Below are positions 1 through 6,382 of a DNA stretch of 6,594 bases, piece after piece. The position numbers and the translations under genes are program-made. Below the pieces are notes generated by a model, which worked only from the letters and a program-made list of their open reading frames with translations, ran no database searches and was not told the DNA's origin. Position 1 is the stretch's first letter. Each line of letters opens with the position of its first letter. The DNA is from Elusimicrobiota bacterium. Its GTDB lineage: Bacteria > Elusimicrobiota > Elusimicrobia > JACQJN01. The stretch is from NCBI GenBank assembly GCA_016205045.1, contig JACQJM010000149.1, forward strand, positions 1 through 6,594, in the 5' to 3' direction.

Positions 1-151
1 GCTCAGGGACGATTGGAGCCTCAGAGAGGCGAGACGAGCTTCGGGTACCAGCCGGGGCCCCAGCACCCTCCACAGAGTTTCGGGCACCAACCGGGACTCC
101 AGAGGAGTCCAGCGTGTTGGAGGGGCCCAGCGTGCTAGCCCCCAGCCCCCT
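1..151. repeat. GC-rich imperfect tandem-repeat segment abutting tgt
   Basis: About 69% of the bases are G or C, clearly above the flanking genes. An imperfect direct repeat joins 36-62 and 75-101 (22 of 27 positions identical, period 39 bp). A shorter one joins 104-120 and 122-138 (13 of 17 identical, period 18 bp). All mismatches in the 27-bp pair, and in the shorter pair, are transitions. Two small inverted repeats share an AGA loop: 18-30 (5-bp stem) and 94-110 (7-bp perfect stem). Frame 2 is open from the window edge into tgt, frame 3 is also open, and frame 1 stops at 136-138. The in-frame translation is Ser/Gly/Arg/Pro-rich and shows no Tgt motif. It could be an in-frame low-complexity insertion, a small repeat element, or a rearrangement or assembly junction. 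The repeats are seen directly; their nature is unknown. Confidence 0.6.
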
Positions 152-154
152 CTT

Positions 155-757
155 TTGTTCGGTATTCTCCAAGGCTCCGTCTTCCCTGATCTCAGACGAG
201 AAGCCGCGGAACACTTCTGCGAACTCCCTTTTGATGGGGCCGCGATCGGTGGCCTCTCGGTAGGAGAACCTAAACAAAAAACCTGGGAAGCTCTGGAAAC
301 CCTCCTCCCGGAACTTCCCCCCCAAACCCCACGCTACCTTATGGGCGTAGGAACACCTGAAGATATTTGGGAAGCGGTGGAAAGAGGCGTGGATATGATG
401 GACTGTGTATGGCCTACCCGCAATGCCAGAAATGGCCAGGTGATGACCTCCCAAGGAAAACTGTACATCAAAAATGCGCCCTACCGGAAAGACCACGGCC
501 CTTTAGACCCTGCCTGTGACTGCTGGGTTTGTCGAACGTACTCGCGAGCCTATTTATCTCATTTGTACCGGGCCAGGGAATTGCTCAGTTACCGTCTACT
601 CTCATTCCATAATCTTCACTTCCTCATTGGATTGATGAAAAACATAAAAATAGCCATTGAATCTAACCGATTTGAACAAGAAAAAAGAGCCTTTTTTAAT
701 CAATACCGAATGGAGAACAAAAAAGTAGAATCAACCCAGGATTATTTAGTAGCATAG
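155..757 (+). CDS. tgt: tRNA-guanine(34) transglycosylase (queuine/preQ1 tRNA-ribosyltransferase), C-terminal part only
   Basis: Tgt exchanges guanine-34 in the anticodon of Asp, Asn, His and Tyr tRNAs for preQ1, a step of queuosine synthesis. Counting from the TTG at 155, the active-site pieces match the Zymomonas enzyme with exact spacing. Q6 lies in the FGILQG motif, GGL is at 32-34, and the nucleophile D83 sits in the MMDCVWPTRNARNG stretch. The zinc site is C121, C123, C126 and H152. The C-terminal half therefore looks intact. The N-terminal half, with its base-binding Asp and the conserved FDECTPY-type segment expected about 40 codons upstream, is absent and replaced by GC-rich repeats. 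Recognisable homology begins at about 152. The frame stays open to position 2, so 155 is the edge of homology rather than a trusted start; a normal Tgt has about 375 residues. It may be an expanded protein, a pseudogene or a junction product. The position just before yajC is the usual one. Confidence 0.85.
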   Translation: MFGILQGSVFPDLRREAAEHFCELPFDGAAIGGLSVGEPKQKTWEALETLLPELPPQTPRYLMGVGTPEDIWEAVERGVDMMDCVWPTRNARNGQVMTSQGKLYIKNAPYRKDHGPLDPACDCWVCRTYSRAYLSHLYRARELLSYRLLSFHNLHFLIGLMKNIKIAIESNRFEQEKRAFFNQYRMENKKVESTQDYLVA

Positions 758-763
758 TATAAT
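758..763 (+). promoter_or_regulatory. possible -10 box upstream of yajC
   Basis: A perfect TATAAT directly follows the tgt stop codon (755-757) and lies 14 bp before the yajC ATG. No TTGACA-like -35 box is visible at the usual spacing, and there is no TG extension. If it is used, transcription would start about 7-10 bp downstream and give yajC-secDF an almost leaderless mRNA, independent of the disrupted tgt. A TATAAT in such AT-rich sequence can easily arise by chance. Confidence 0.25.
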
Positions 764-777
764 ACGGCTATTTAAAT

Positions 778-1077
778 ATGCAACAAACTTCCCCCGTCAT
801 GAATTTAGTACCCCTTATCGCTATATTCGCCATATTTTATTTCCTTTTAATACGTCCCCAACAAAAACAAGCTAAAGAACATGAAAAAATGCTGGGAGCC
901 CTTCAAAAAGGTAACCGAGTGTTGACCTCTGGAGGCTTGTACGGAACCATTACCGCCATTCAAGGACAAAAACTTGAGATTGAAATTGCTAAAAGCATCC
1001 GAGTGACGATGGCGCGCTCCGCCGTAACCAGAGTGCTGAATGAGAACGAGGAAAATCTCTCTCCAACTTCCTCATAA
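778..1077 (+). CDS. yajC: Sec translocon accessory protein YajC
   Basis: YajC is a small single-span inner-membrane protein that joins SecD and SecF in the accessory complex of the SecYEG translocon. The 99-residue product has the expected layout: a hydrophobic span at about residues 9-25, then the family signature IRPQQKQ at 25-31, then a short cytoplasmic domain containing the usual GGLYGTI motif at about 52-58 and ending in a polar tail. The ATG at 778 has no Shine-Dalgarno site but is directly preceded by TTTAAAT. An internal ATG at 799 (residue 8) would also give a normal YajC N-terminus, and it lacks a ribosome site too. The stop overlaps the secD start by one base (TAATG), so translation of the two is probably coupled. 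The gene lies 20 bp downstream of tgt, the same order as in Escherichia coli. Confidence 0.95.
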   Translation: MQQTSPVMNLVPLIAIFAIFYFLLIRPQQKQAKEHEKMLGALQKGNRVLTSGGLYGTITAIQGQKLEIEIAKSIRVTMARSAVTRVLNENEENLSPTSS

Positions 1078-2492
1078 TGTCTAAACTACACTGGAAATGG
1101 ATCGGCATTTTAGCCTTGATCCTTATTTCAGGCCTCTTTCTTTACCCCAGCGTAGAGTGGTACCAAACCCCTCCCGCAGAACGTCAAAAATTGGAACAAG
1201 CCCGCCTGCGACCTCGCTGGCTTCTGAATTTAGGATTAGATCTTAAAGGGGGGAGCCATCTTCTTTTGGAATTGGATGTGGCCAAACTGGGCCCTCAAGA
1301 AAACATCCATGACGCCATGGATCGGGCCATCGAAATTATCCGCAACCGTATAGATCAATTCGGAGTCTCGGAACCCTTGATCGCGCGGCAAGGGGAGCGC
1401 TGGATTGTGGTTCAGTTGCCCGGAATCACCAACCCGGAAAGAGCCAAGGAACTTATCGGAAAAACGGCCCTTCTGGAGTTTCGCATCGTGGACACCTCCG
1501 AGACGGCCCAGAAAGCTATTCAGAAAGCGGCAGAATTGCCTGACCCCTTTGCTGCGGAAGGAAAATTGAATCCAGAAATTGCCAAACTTCTTCCTCCCGA
1601 TACCGATTTACTTTCCGGAAAAGATGGAGCTTATTATGTGGTGAAGGCCTCCGCCGCTTTGACGGGAGCTTATCTCAAAAACGCCCGAGTTGAAAAAGGC
1701 GGGGACTTTAATCTTCCCCATGTGGCCCTTCAATTTAATCCTGAAGGAGGACAAATTTTTGACCGGGTGACCGCGGCCAATGTCCAGAAGAACTTAGCCA
1801 TCGTTCTGGATGGGCAAGTTTACTCGGCCCCCGTGATTCGCCAAAGGATTTCCGGAGGCAACGCGATCATTGAAGGAAACTTCCAGATGGCGGACGCCGC
1901 AGCCCTAGCCATTGTCTTAAGGGCCGGCGCCCTTCCCGCCCCCGTTCGAATCATCGAAGAAAGAACCGTAGGCCCCAGCGTGGGAGAAGATTCCATCCGG
2001 GCAGGAACCAAGGCTTGTCTCACCGGTCTGGCCTCGGTGCTTTTATTTATGCTTTTCTACTATCGATTTTCAGGACTTGTGGCCAACACAGCGCTGATTC
2101 TGAACTTCCTCTTTTTAATGGCCGGGATGGCCTACTTCAAAGCCACCCTCACACTGCCCGGCATCGCGGGAATTCTTTTGTCTTTAGCCATGGCCGTGGA
2201 TGCCAACGTACTTATTCTGGAAAGAATCCGTGAAGAGCTCGCCCTAGGCAAACCCTTGGTGTTGGCCATCACTGCGGGTTATGATAAGGCCTGGAGCGCC
2301 ATCCTGGATTCCAATATGACCACGTGGATTGCCGGAATATTCTTATTTCAATTTGGGTCCGGTCCCGTGAAAGGGTTTGCGGTGACTCTAACCTTGGGTA
2401 TCCTGATCAGCATGTTCACCGCGCTGCAAGTAACCCGCGCTATTTACGAAGCGTGGATATCCGCCTTTAATCCTAAGGAGATCAGCATTTAA
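1077..2492 (+). CDS. secD: protein translocase subunit SecD
   Basis: SecD works with SecF to use the proton gradient to help exported proteins leave SecYEG on the periplasmic side. Order of parts in the 471 residues: a first membrane span at about 8-24; the conserved LGLDLKGGSHLLLELD stretch at 52-67; the large periplasmic region, with the FGVSEP motif at 95-100 and the AIVLDG...SAP motif at 241-252; then five further spans between about 312 and 457. The proton-relay aspartate is D375 in AVDANVLILERIREE; the residue two before this alanine-valine pair, usually glycine, is alanine here (A371). The protein is short beside the 615-residue E. coli SecD, and the periplasmic region accounts for the difference, as in many non-proteobacterial SecDs. 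There is no Shine-Dalgarno site; the ATG overlaps the yajC stop by one base. It is followed one base later by secF. Confidence 0.97.
   Translation: MSKLHWKWIGILALILISGLFLYPSVEWYQTPPAERQKLEQARLRPRWLLNLGLDLKGGSHLLLELDVAKLGPQENIHDAMDRAIEIIRNRIDQFGVSEPLIARQGERWIVVQLPGITNPERAKELIGKTALLEFRIVDTSETAQKAIQKAAELPDPFAAEGKLNPEIAKLLPPDTDLLSGKDGAYYVVKASAALTGAYLKNARVEKGGDFNLPHVALQFNPEGGQIFDRVTAANVQKNLAIVLDGQVYSAPVIRQRISGGNAIIEGNFQMADAAALAIVLRAGALPAPVRIIEERTVGPSVGEDSIRAGTKACLTGLASVLLFMLFYYRFSGLVANTALILNFLFLMAGMAYFKATLTLPGIAGILLSLAMAVDANVLILERIREELALGKPLVLAITAGYDKAWSAILDSNMTTWIAGIFLFQFGSGPVKGFAVTLTLGILISMFTALQVTRAIYEAWISAFNPKEISI
2475..2480 (+). promoter_or_regulatory. possible distant ribosome-binding site for secF
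   Basis: AAGGAG lies inside the 3' end of secD, 13 bases before the secF ATG, which is longer than the usual 5-9. It is the only purine-rich Shine-Dalgarno-like match seen close to a start in this window. It may be coincidental, as its codons encode ordinary SecD residues. Confidence 0.3.
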
Positions 2493-2493
2493 T

Positions 2494-3453
2494 ATGTTCG
2501 TTCTTTTGGGGAAAACTCAGATCGATTTTGTGAAGAGACGCTATCTCTTTTTCGCGATTTCGGGTTTTTTCTTTGCTCTAGGAGCATTTTCGATTGCGAA
2601 AAAGGGACTCAATCCAGGCATGGATTTTACAGGAGGAACATTGCTACAAGTTGGGTTTTCCAAACCCGTATCCATCGGGACCATCCGTGAAGCATTGAGC
2701 AGCAGCGGAATACAAAAAGCGGAAATTCAAAGCTTCCCTGAAAAAAATTCCTTTGTCATTCGCATTAAAGGCGGCCAGGAAAATGTGGATACAGAAGCTC
2801 AGAAAATTCTAAAAGGCTTAAGCCAGAAAATGCCCGACAATCTTCCCAAAGAAGAGCGAAGAGAGTACGTGGGCCCCACAGTGGGAAAACATCTGGGTCG
2901 GCAGGCCCTATTAGCGATGGCTCTTTCCCTGTTGGGAATTATTGTCTATGTCGCTTTCCGATTTTCAAATCCCCTTTGGGGCATCTCCGGCGTCGTCGCC
3001 CTGCTGCATGATATTTTCATGACCCTGACCGCTCTTTCCTTGACGGGCCGCGAAATAGATCTGGTGATCATAGCCTCCCTGCTTTCCATCGCAGGCTACT
3101 CCATCAATGACACCATCGTCATTTTTGATCGGATGCGGGAAAATATGAAACTCAAAGCCAAGCTCCCTCTTTATGATCTGATCAATACTAGTCTCAACGA
3201 GACGCTTTCCCGAACCCTCATCACCAATTTGACTGTATTCATGGCGGTATTGTCCCTTCTTTTCTTGGGGGGTGAAAACATCCATGATTTTGCTTTCGCC
3301 ATGTTTTGGGGAAGCGTCTCGGGCACCTATTCCACCATTGCTATTGCCACTCCCTTGGTGTATGAATGGGAAACGCGACGACGACCTCAACTCAAGATGC
3401 GTGAGACGTTAGACGTAAAACGTGAGATGCCAAAGCCAAAAATACAAATCTAA
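2494..3453 (+). CDS. secF: protein translocase subunit SecF
   Basis: SecF is the second half of the SecDF proton-driven export motor in the inner membrane. The 319-residue product, a normal family length, has a first span at about 14-34 and the conserved GLNPGMDFTGGTLLQV stretch at 38-53. A small periplasmic domain follows, ending in the YVGPTVGK motif (125-132), then five spans. Key motifs are LHDIF at 171-175 and IAGYSINDTIVIFDRMREN at 199-217. D206 is the residue equivalent to the SecD proton-relay aspartate. The motif SLNETLSRTLITNLT at 233-247 is also typical. The C-terminal tail from about 294 is basic and cytoplasmic. The start lies one base after the secD stop and is preceded by TTTAAT; AAGGAG is 13 bases upstream. 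This arrangement implies co-translation with secD. No internal damage is visible. Confidence 0.97.
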   Translation: MFVLLGKTQIDFVKRRYLFFAISGFFFALGAFSIAKKGLNPGMDFTGGTLLQVGFSKPVSIGTIREALSSSGIQKAEIQSFPEKNSFVIRIKGGQENVDTEAQKILKGLSQKMPDNLPKEERREYVGPTVGKHLGRQALLAMALSLLGIIVYVAFRFSNPLWGISGVVALLHDIFMTLTALSLTGREIDLVIIASLLSIAGYSINDTIVIFDRMRENMKLKAKLPLYDLINTSLNETLSRTLITNLTVFMAVLSLLFLGGENIHDFAFAMFWGSVSGTYSTIAIATPLVYEWETRRRPQLKMRETLDVKREMPKPKIQI

Positions 3454-3467
3454 AATGCTATTACCAA

Positions 3468-4088
3468 ATGATTAAGATCAAGCGTTTTAAAATAACGCTA
3501 AGAGAACGTGAAATCCTTCGTCGAGCTAAAAAGAAAAAAATGGATTTAGCTCTGACAGGATTTAACACAGAAGGGGAGGTGCAGACATTTCTGCAATCCC
3601 TTCCCTCCTTGCTTCAACCGGCGGTGCTTTATGATTCTTTTTCTCCCGACACTATTCAACGCCTTTCCGAATCTTCCGCGCGCAGTTTTTCGGACCCTTC
3701 TTTCGTCAACGCCTTATCCCCGGTCCCTGGATTAGCTTTCAGCGTAGGCATCGCCACCCTAGGCAATCGGATCTCTGAATTTTCTCAATCTTTGGGTGGC
3801 TCCGAACAACCCTTGCGTGCTGAGCTGGTCGCGTTAGCCAAAGAGGTTGCCTTGGAAGAAGCCACCCAATTCGCCCTCTCTTTGATTGAGGGGGAGGCCA
3901 AAGAAGAAAAATGCGAGCTTTCCCCCATACAAAACATCACGGATCCCTCCCTCTTACAAACTCTGTTTGTAGAATTAGAAACCGAAAAGATCGGTGTGGC
4001 CTGGAAGGAAAACCAACCGATGCCCCTCGCCACCACTGCCTTCAGTGTGAGCTGGCTCGCCAAGCGCGGAAAAACCGCTAAGCGATAG
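3468..4088 (+). CDS. hypothetical protein resembling the MetH (B12-dependent methionine synthase) activation domain
   Basis: I do not recognise this 206-residue protein with certainty. The order of its parts recalls small stand-alone relatives of the AdoMet-binding activation domain of cobalamin-dependent methionine synthase. It has a basic N-terminus with a REREILRR stretch (12-19), where the relatives have an E-V-L-R-Y-L-G helix. ATLGNRI follows at 96-102 and an Ala/Glu-rich helix at about 116-142. LSPIQN at 151-156 occupies the place of the S-P-G-Y motif, with Q164 spaced as expected. The end, IGVAWKENQPMPLATTAF (175-192), matches the usual I-G-V-x-L...M-x-P-x-K-S-V-S pattern. Glycine and tyrosine of the ligand motif are replaced, so AdoMet binding is doubtful. 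No signal peptide or membrane span is seen. It starts 14 bp after secF, without a Shine-Dalgarno site, so co-transcription is likely. The role is unknown; the family call is inference. Confidence 0.5.
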   Translation: MIKIKRFKITLREREILRRAKKKKMDLALTGFNTEGEVQTFLQSLPSLLQPAVLYDSFSPDTIQRLSESSARSFSDPSFVNALSPVPGLAFSVGIATLGNRISEFSQSLGGSEQPLRAELVALAKEVALEEATQFALSLIEGEAKEEKCELSPIQNITDPSLLQTLFVELETEKIGVAWKENQPMPLATTAFSVSWLAKRGKTAKR

Positions 4089-4095
4089 GAAATAC

Positions 4096-4267
4096 GACTT
4101 CACCCACTTTTATGATAGGGTCGGTCTGATCAGGGTTTGCCTTTAGCCCCCGAACCCCATGAGAGGGCCCTCCCGTGGTCCTCCCCAAAGGGACCCCTCC
4201 CCGCTACGGGGGCCGCAAGGTAAATCCCTGCTCGCCCGACCATGAAAAACAAAGAAAGGGTGAAGTC
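4096..4267. repeat. 172-bp nested inverted-repeat element filling the intergenic gap
   Basis: The two halves are complementary in the same order over most of their length. Pairs, outside to inside: 4096-4105 with 4258-4267 (GACTTCACCC, perfect); 4119-4124 with 4236-4241; CAGGG 4131-4135 with 4226-4230; CCTT 4140-4143 with 4217-4220; GCCCCCG 4146-4152 with 4207-4213. The apex, 4153-4206, holds a further imperfect palindrome at 4157-4178 and a possible hairpin at about 4177-4195. The core is much richer in GC than the genes on either side. There is no open frame of note and no clear target-site duplication. It could be a small non-autonomous (MITE-like) repeat, a structured RNA, or a bidirectional terminator or insulator separating the sec operon from the lipid genes. 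No U-run follows the stem, which argues against a simple intrinsic terminator. Confidence 0.7.
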
Positions 4268-4309
4268 AAGGGAAGGAAGGAAGTGTGTAAGGAATGAACG
4301 ACCTTTAAT

Positions 4310-4960
4310 ATGCTCAAAGCTCTGATACCTTATTTGGGTTACTTTTATATTTGGATCGTGGGCAAAACTTCCCGCATCACCTGGAAGGGATCAGAAATCC
4401 CTAGGAATTTAGAATCGCAAGGCATAAATTTTGTCTATGCCTTCTGGCATAGCCGTCAATTTTTCTTCGTCTATTCTCATCGTCATCAACCTGTCTCCAT
4501 TTTGGTCAGTTCCAGCCGGGATGGAGAATACATCGCCAAAATGCTCGAACTATCCGGCATGAAAACAGTGCGCGGCTCTTCCACTCGAGGAGGATCCAAG
4601 GCACTCAAAGAACTCGTGGACCACGCGCGACAAGGAAACCATCTGGGAATCACCCCGGATGGGCCTCGGGGCCCCGCAAGAGAGGTGAAACAGGGGGTAC
4701 TGTTTCTGGCTCAAAAGTTAGGGTTGTCCATTATTCCCATCACCTATGCCGCCAAAAGAAAAATGGTTTTTGGGAGTTGGGATAAAATCCATCTTCCCTT
4801 GCCTTGCAACCGGATCGTGATCGCGCATGGAACTCCTATCCAGATGTCTTCGCAAGATTCTCTAGAAGAGAAATCTCAGGAACTAAAAATGGCGCTAGAC
4901 CATATTACGCGCCAAGCAGATGAAATGGTTTCTATACGCTCGCATGTCCATTGTTTATAA
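4310..4960 (+). CDS. LPLAT-family (DUF374) acyltransferase, putative lipid A / lysophospholipid acyltransferase
   Basis: The 216-residue product belongs to the DUF374 branch of the lysophospholipid acyltransferase superfamily, which transfers acyl chains from acyl-ACP or acyl-CoA to lipid acceptors at the inner membrane. Seen in order: a hydrophobic N-terminal anchor (about 5-18), the histidine motif FWHSRQ (45-50, H47 the likely catalytic base), SSSRDGEYIA (67-76), RGSSTRGG (88-95), and TPDGPRGPA (115-123) followed by the VKQGVLFLAQKLGLSIIPI segment. These match the family block for block. The acceptor is not shown by the sequence. Its overlap with waaA suggests a part in lipid A or LPS assembly, possibly replacing an LpxL-type enzyme. 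The ATG at 4310 is directly preceded by TTTAAT. The best purine run (GGAAGG repeats, 4271-4282) is too far away to be a normal ribosome site, and an in-frame stop at 4295-4297 limits any longer start. Confidence 0.88.
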   Translation: MLKALIPYLGYFYIWIVGKTSRITWKGSEIPRNLESQGINFVYAFWHSRQFFFVYSHRHQPVSILVSSSRDGEYIAKMLELSGMKTVRGSSTRGGSKALKELVDHARQGNHLGITPDGPRGPAREVKQGVLFLAQKLGLSIIPITYAAKRKMVFGSWDKIHLPLPCNRIVIAHGTPIQMSSQDSLEEKSQELKMALDHITRQADEMVSIRSHVHCL

Positions 4961-6227
4961 TCTTCTTTTTCCCATTCTGGGAATCTTTTATCTGCTCTCC
5001 CTGGCATTTTCCTCCAGAAGGGGCTTGCTCAAGAGTCTTCCTCAAGAAATCCGAGAACGGCTAGGATTTTATCCCCCACGTTTACTCCAGGAAATTTTCC
5101 GACACAAACCTCTTTGGTTTCATGCCGCCTCGGTGGGAGAAGTAAAAATTCTTCCAGCTCTTCTTCCTCACTTTAAACACCGCAAGATATTGGTGACCAC
5201 GTCCAGCAAGATCGGGAAGGATCAAGCCAGCAAACTTCCTGGGGTGGACTGGGCGCTCATTGCGCCTCTTGATTTTTATCCCATTGTTTCCAGAGCCATA
5301 AAAAAAATACACCCCACCGTCCTTATCCTTATTGAGACGGAGCTATGGCCGAATCTTATCAGTGGATGCATCGCCCTGGGAGCAAAAGTCTTCGTGGTAA
5401 ACGGAAGAATTTCCGATCGGAGTTTTCCTCGCTACCTATGGGCTAAGCGGCTCCTGCAAATACCCTTGTCGCAAATGCAATTTTTATGCGTTCAAACCGA
5501 ATCTGATCAAAGAAAATTTGTGGAGCTGGGAGCCCAACCTTCTCGGGTACGCGTGTTGGGAAACATGAAATTGGATGCCATGGGAATTCGACAAGAGCTG
5601 GAAAAACTTCAAAGAGACACCGTTTTTCCTAAATTGAAAACATTGGGCTGGACGGAGGAAGATATTCTCTTTGTAGCGGGGAGTACCCATGCCGAGGAGG
5701 AACAGATATTATTGGAACTCTTTCAAGAATTAAAGTCTCAGGTTAAAAATCTTAGGCTTATTTTAGCCCCGCGCCACGTAGAAAGGTGTTCCTCTGTTTT
5801 ACGTCTTCTTCAATCTCAACAGATTTCAACCGTGGCCTGGAGCGACGAGAACACACCCTTTTCCCCTGATTGCCTTCTCATAGATGTCATCGGGCCTTTG
5901 GCCGCAATCTACCATTTTAGTTCCATTGTTTTTGTAGGAGGAACTTTGGTGAATAAAGGCGGCCACAACCTTTTGGAACCGGCTTTCTCCGCAAAACCCA
6001 TCCTGTTTGGCCCCTACACACAAAACACCCAAGCGGTGGCACAACTTTTGGAGAAAAGTGGTGGGGGTTTCCGAGTTCAAGATAAAGAACACCTTAAAAG
6101 GTCATGTCTGCGTCTTATCCAAGACCCAACTCTCCGGAAAAAAGCAGGGGACAAGGCACAACAAGCAGCGCGCAGCTTGCAAGGTGCCGCCGAACGCACC
6201 GCCAATCTCTTAAAAACCTACATTTAA
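4920..6227 (+). CDS. waaA: 3-deoxy-D-manno-octulosonic acid (Kdo) transferase
   Basis: WaaA (KdtA) attaches Kdo from CMP-Kdo to the lipid A precursor on the cytoplasmic face of the inner membrane, and so defines an LPS-making organism. The 435 residues show the GT30 layout: an N-terminal anchor (about 9-30); WFHAASVGEV at 66-75, where E74 is the expected catalytic base; IETELWPNLI at 138-147; NGRISDRSFPRY at 161-172; GNMKLDA at 214-220; AGSTHAEEEQ at 253-262; LAPRHVER at 282-289; and the nucleotide-sugar site GGTLVNKGGHNLLEP at 340-354. Length is normal. How many Kdo units it adds cannot be read from sequence. The start is uncertain. The longest form, given here, overlaps the upstream gene by 41 bp; the ATG at 4944 (residue 9) would overlap by 17 bp and fits the usual family N-terminus. 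Neither has a Shine-Dalgarno site. Overlap implies translational coupling. Confidence 0.96.
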   Translation: MKWFLYARMSIVYNLLFPILGIFYLLSLAFSSRRGLLKSLPQEIRERLGFYPPRLLQEIFRHKPLWFHAASVGEVKILPALLPHFKHRKILVTTSSKIGKDQASKLPGVDWALIAPLDFYPIVSRAIKKIHPTVLILIETELWPNLISGCIALGAKVFVVNGRISDRSFPRYLWAKRLLQIPLSQMQFLCVQTESDQRKFVELGAQPSRVRVLGNMKLDAMGIRQELEKLQRDTVFPKLKTLGWTEEDILFVAGSTHAEEEQILLELFQELKSQVKNLRLILAPRHVERCSSVLRLLQSQQISTVAWSDENTPFSPDCLLIDVIGPLAAIYHFSSIVFVGGTLVNKGGHNLLEPAFSAKPILFGPYTQNTQAVAQLLEKSGGGFRVQDKEHLKRSCLRLIQDPTLRKKAGDKAQQAARSLQGAAERTANLLKTYI

Positions 6228-6382
6228 CCGACCTCACTATCCAAATTAGATTTTATTTCAGATCGGAATCTAGCCAAGCTATTAAAGGGTGAAGGGGTGT
6301 GCCGAAAATTTCCGGGCACTGGGCCTTATCTGTAATAGGGTCAGGTCAGGGCCTGTCCGGGGTTGCCGCTTCGAAAGACGTG

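Noticed and set aside
1..151. CRISPR array or 3' end of a group II intron before tgt
   Set aside because: There are only two imperfect repeat copies with no uniform spacers, and no domain V-like hairpin is visible.
317..323. Run of seven C in tgt as a possible phase-variation site
   Set aside because: The frame is intact across it, and Tgt is not a typical phase-variable product; runs of this length are common.
1820..2233. Short open frames on both strands inside secD
   Set aside because: They overlap conserved SecD motifs in other frames and have no recognisable features.
2965..3390. 141-codon open frame on the minus strand inside secF
   Set aside because: It is fully antisense to a well-conserved SecF; the translation shows no domain, membrane or secretion pattern. 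It is a codon-bias shadow.
4115..4122. ATAGGGTC shared with 6335-6342
   Set aside because: An 8-mer match between two regions of this size is about what chance gives. Only the 11-mer match was kept.
6247..6272. TAGATT...AATCTA inverted repeat soon after waaA
   Set aside because: It is an AT-rich 6-bp stem with a 14-base loop and no T-run, expected by chance.
5082..6292. Minus-strand and off-frame open frames inside and at the end of waaA
   Set aside because: They lie over conserved WaaA motifs; the frame reaching 6292 merely runs past the waaA stop with no family signal.
6343..6360. GGTCAGGTC recalls the conserved motif of bacterial SRP RNA
   Set aside because: The following GGAAGGAAGCAGC core and the matching stem are missing, so this is a chance resemblance.
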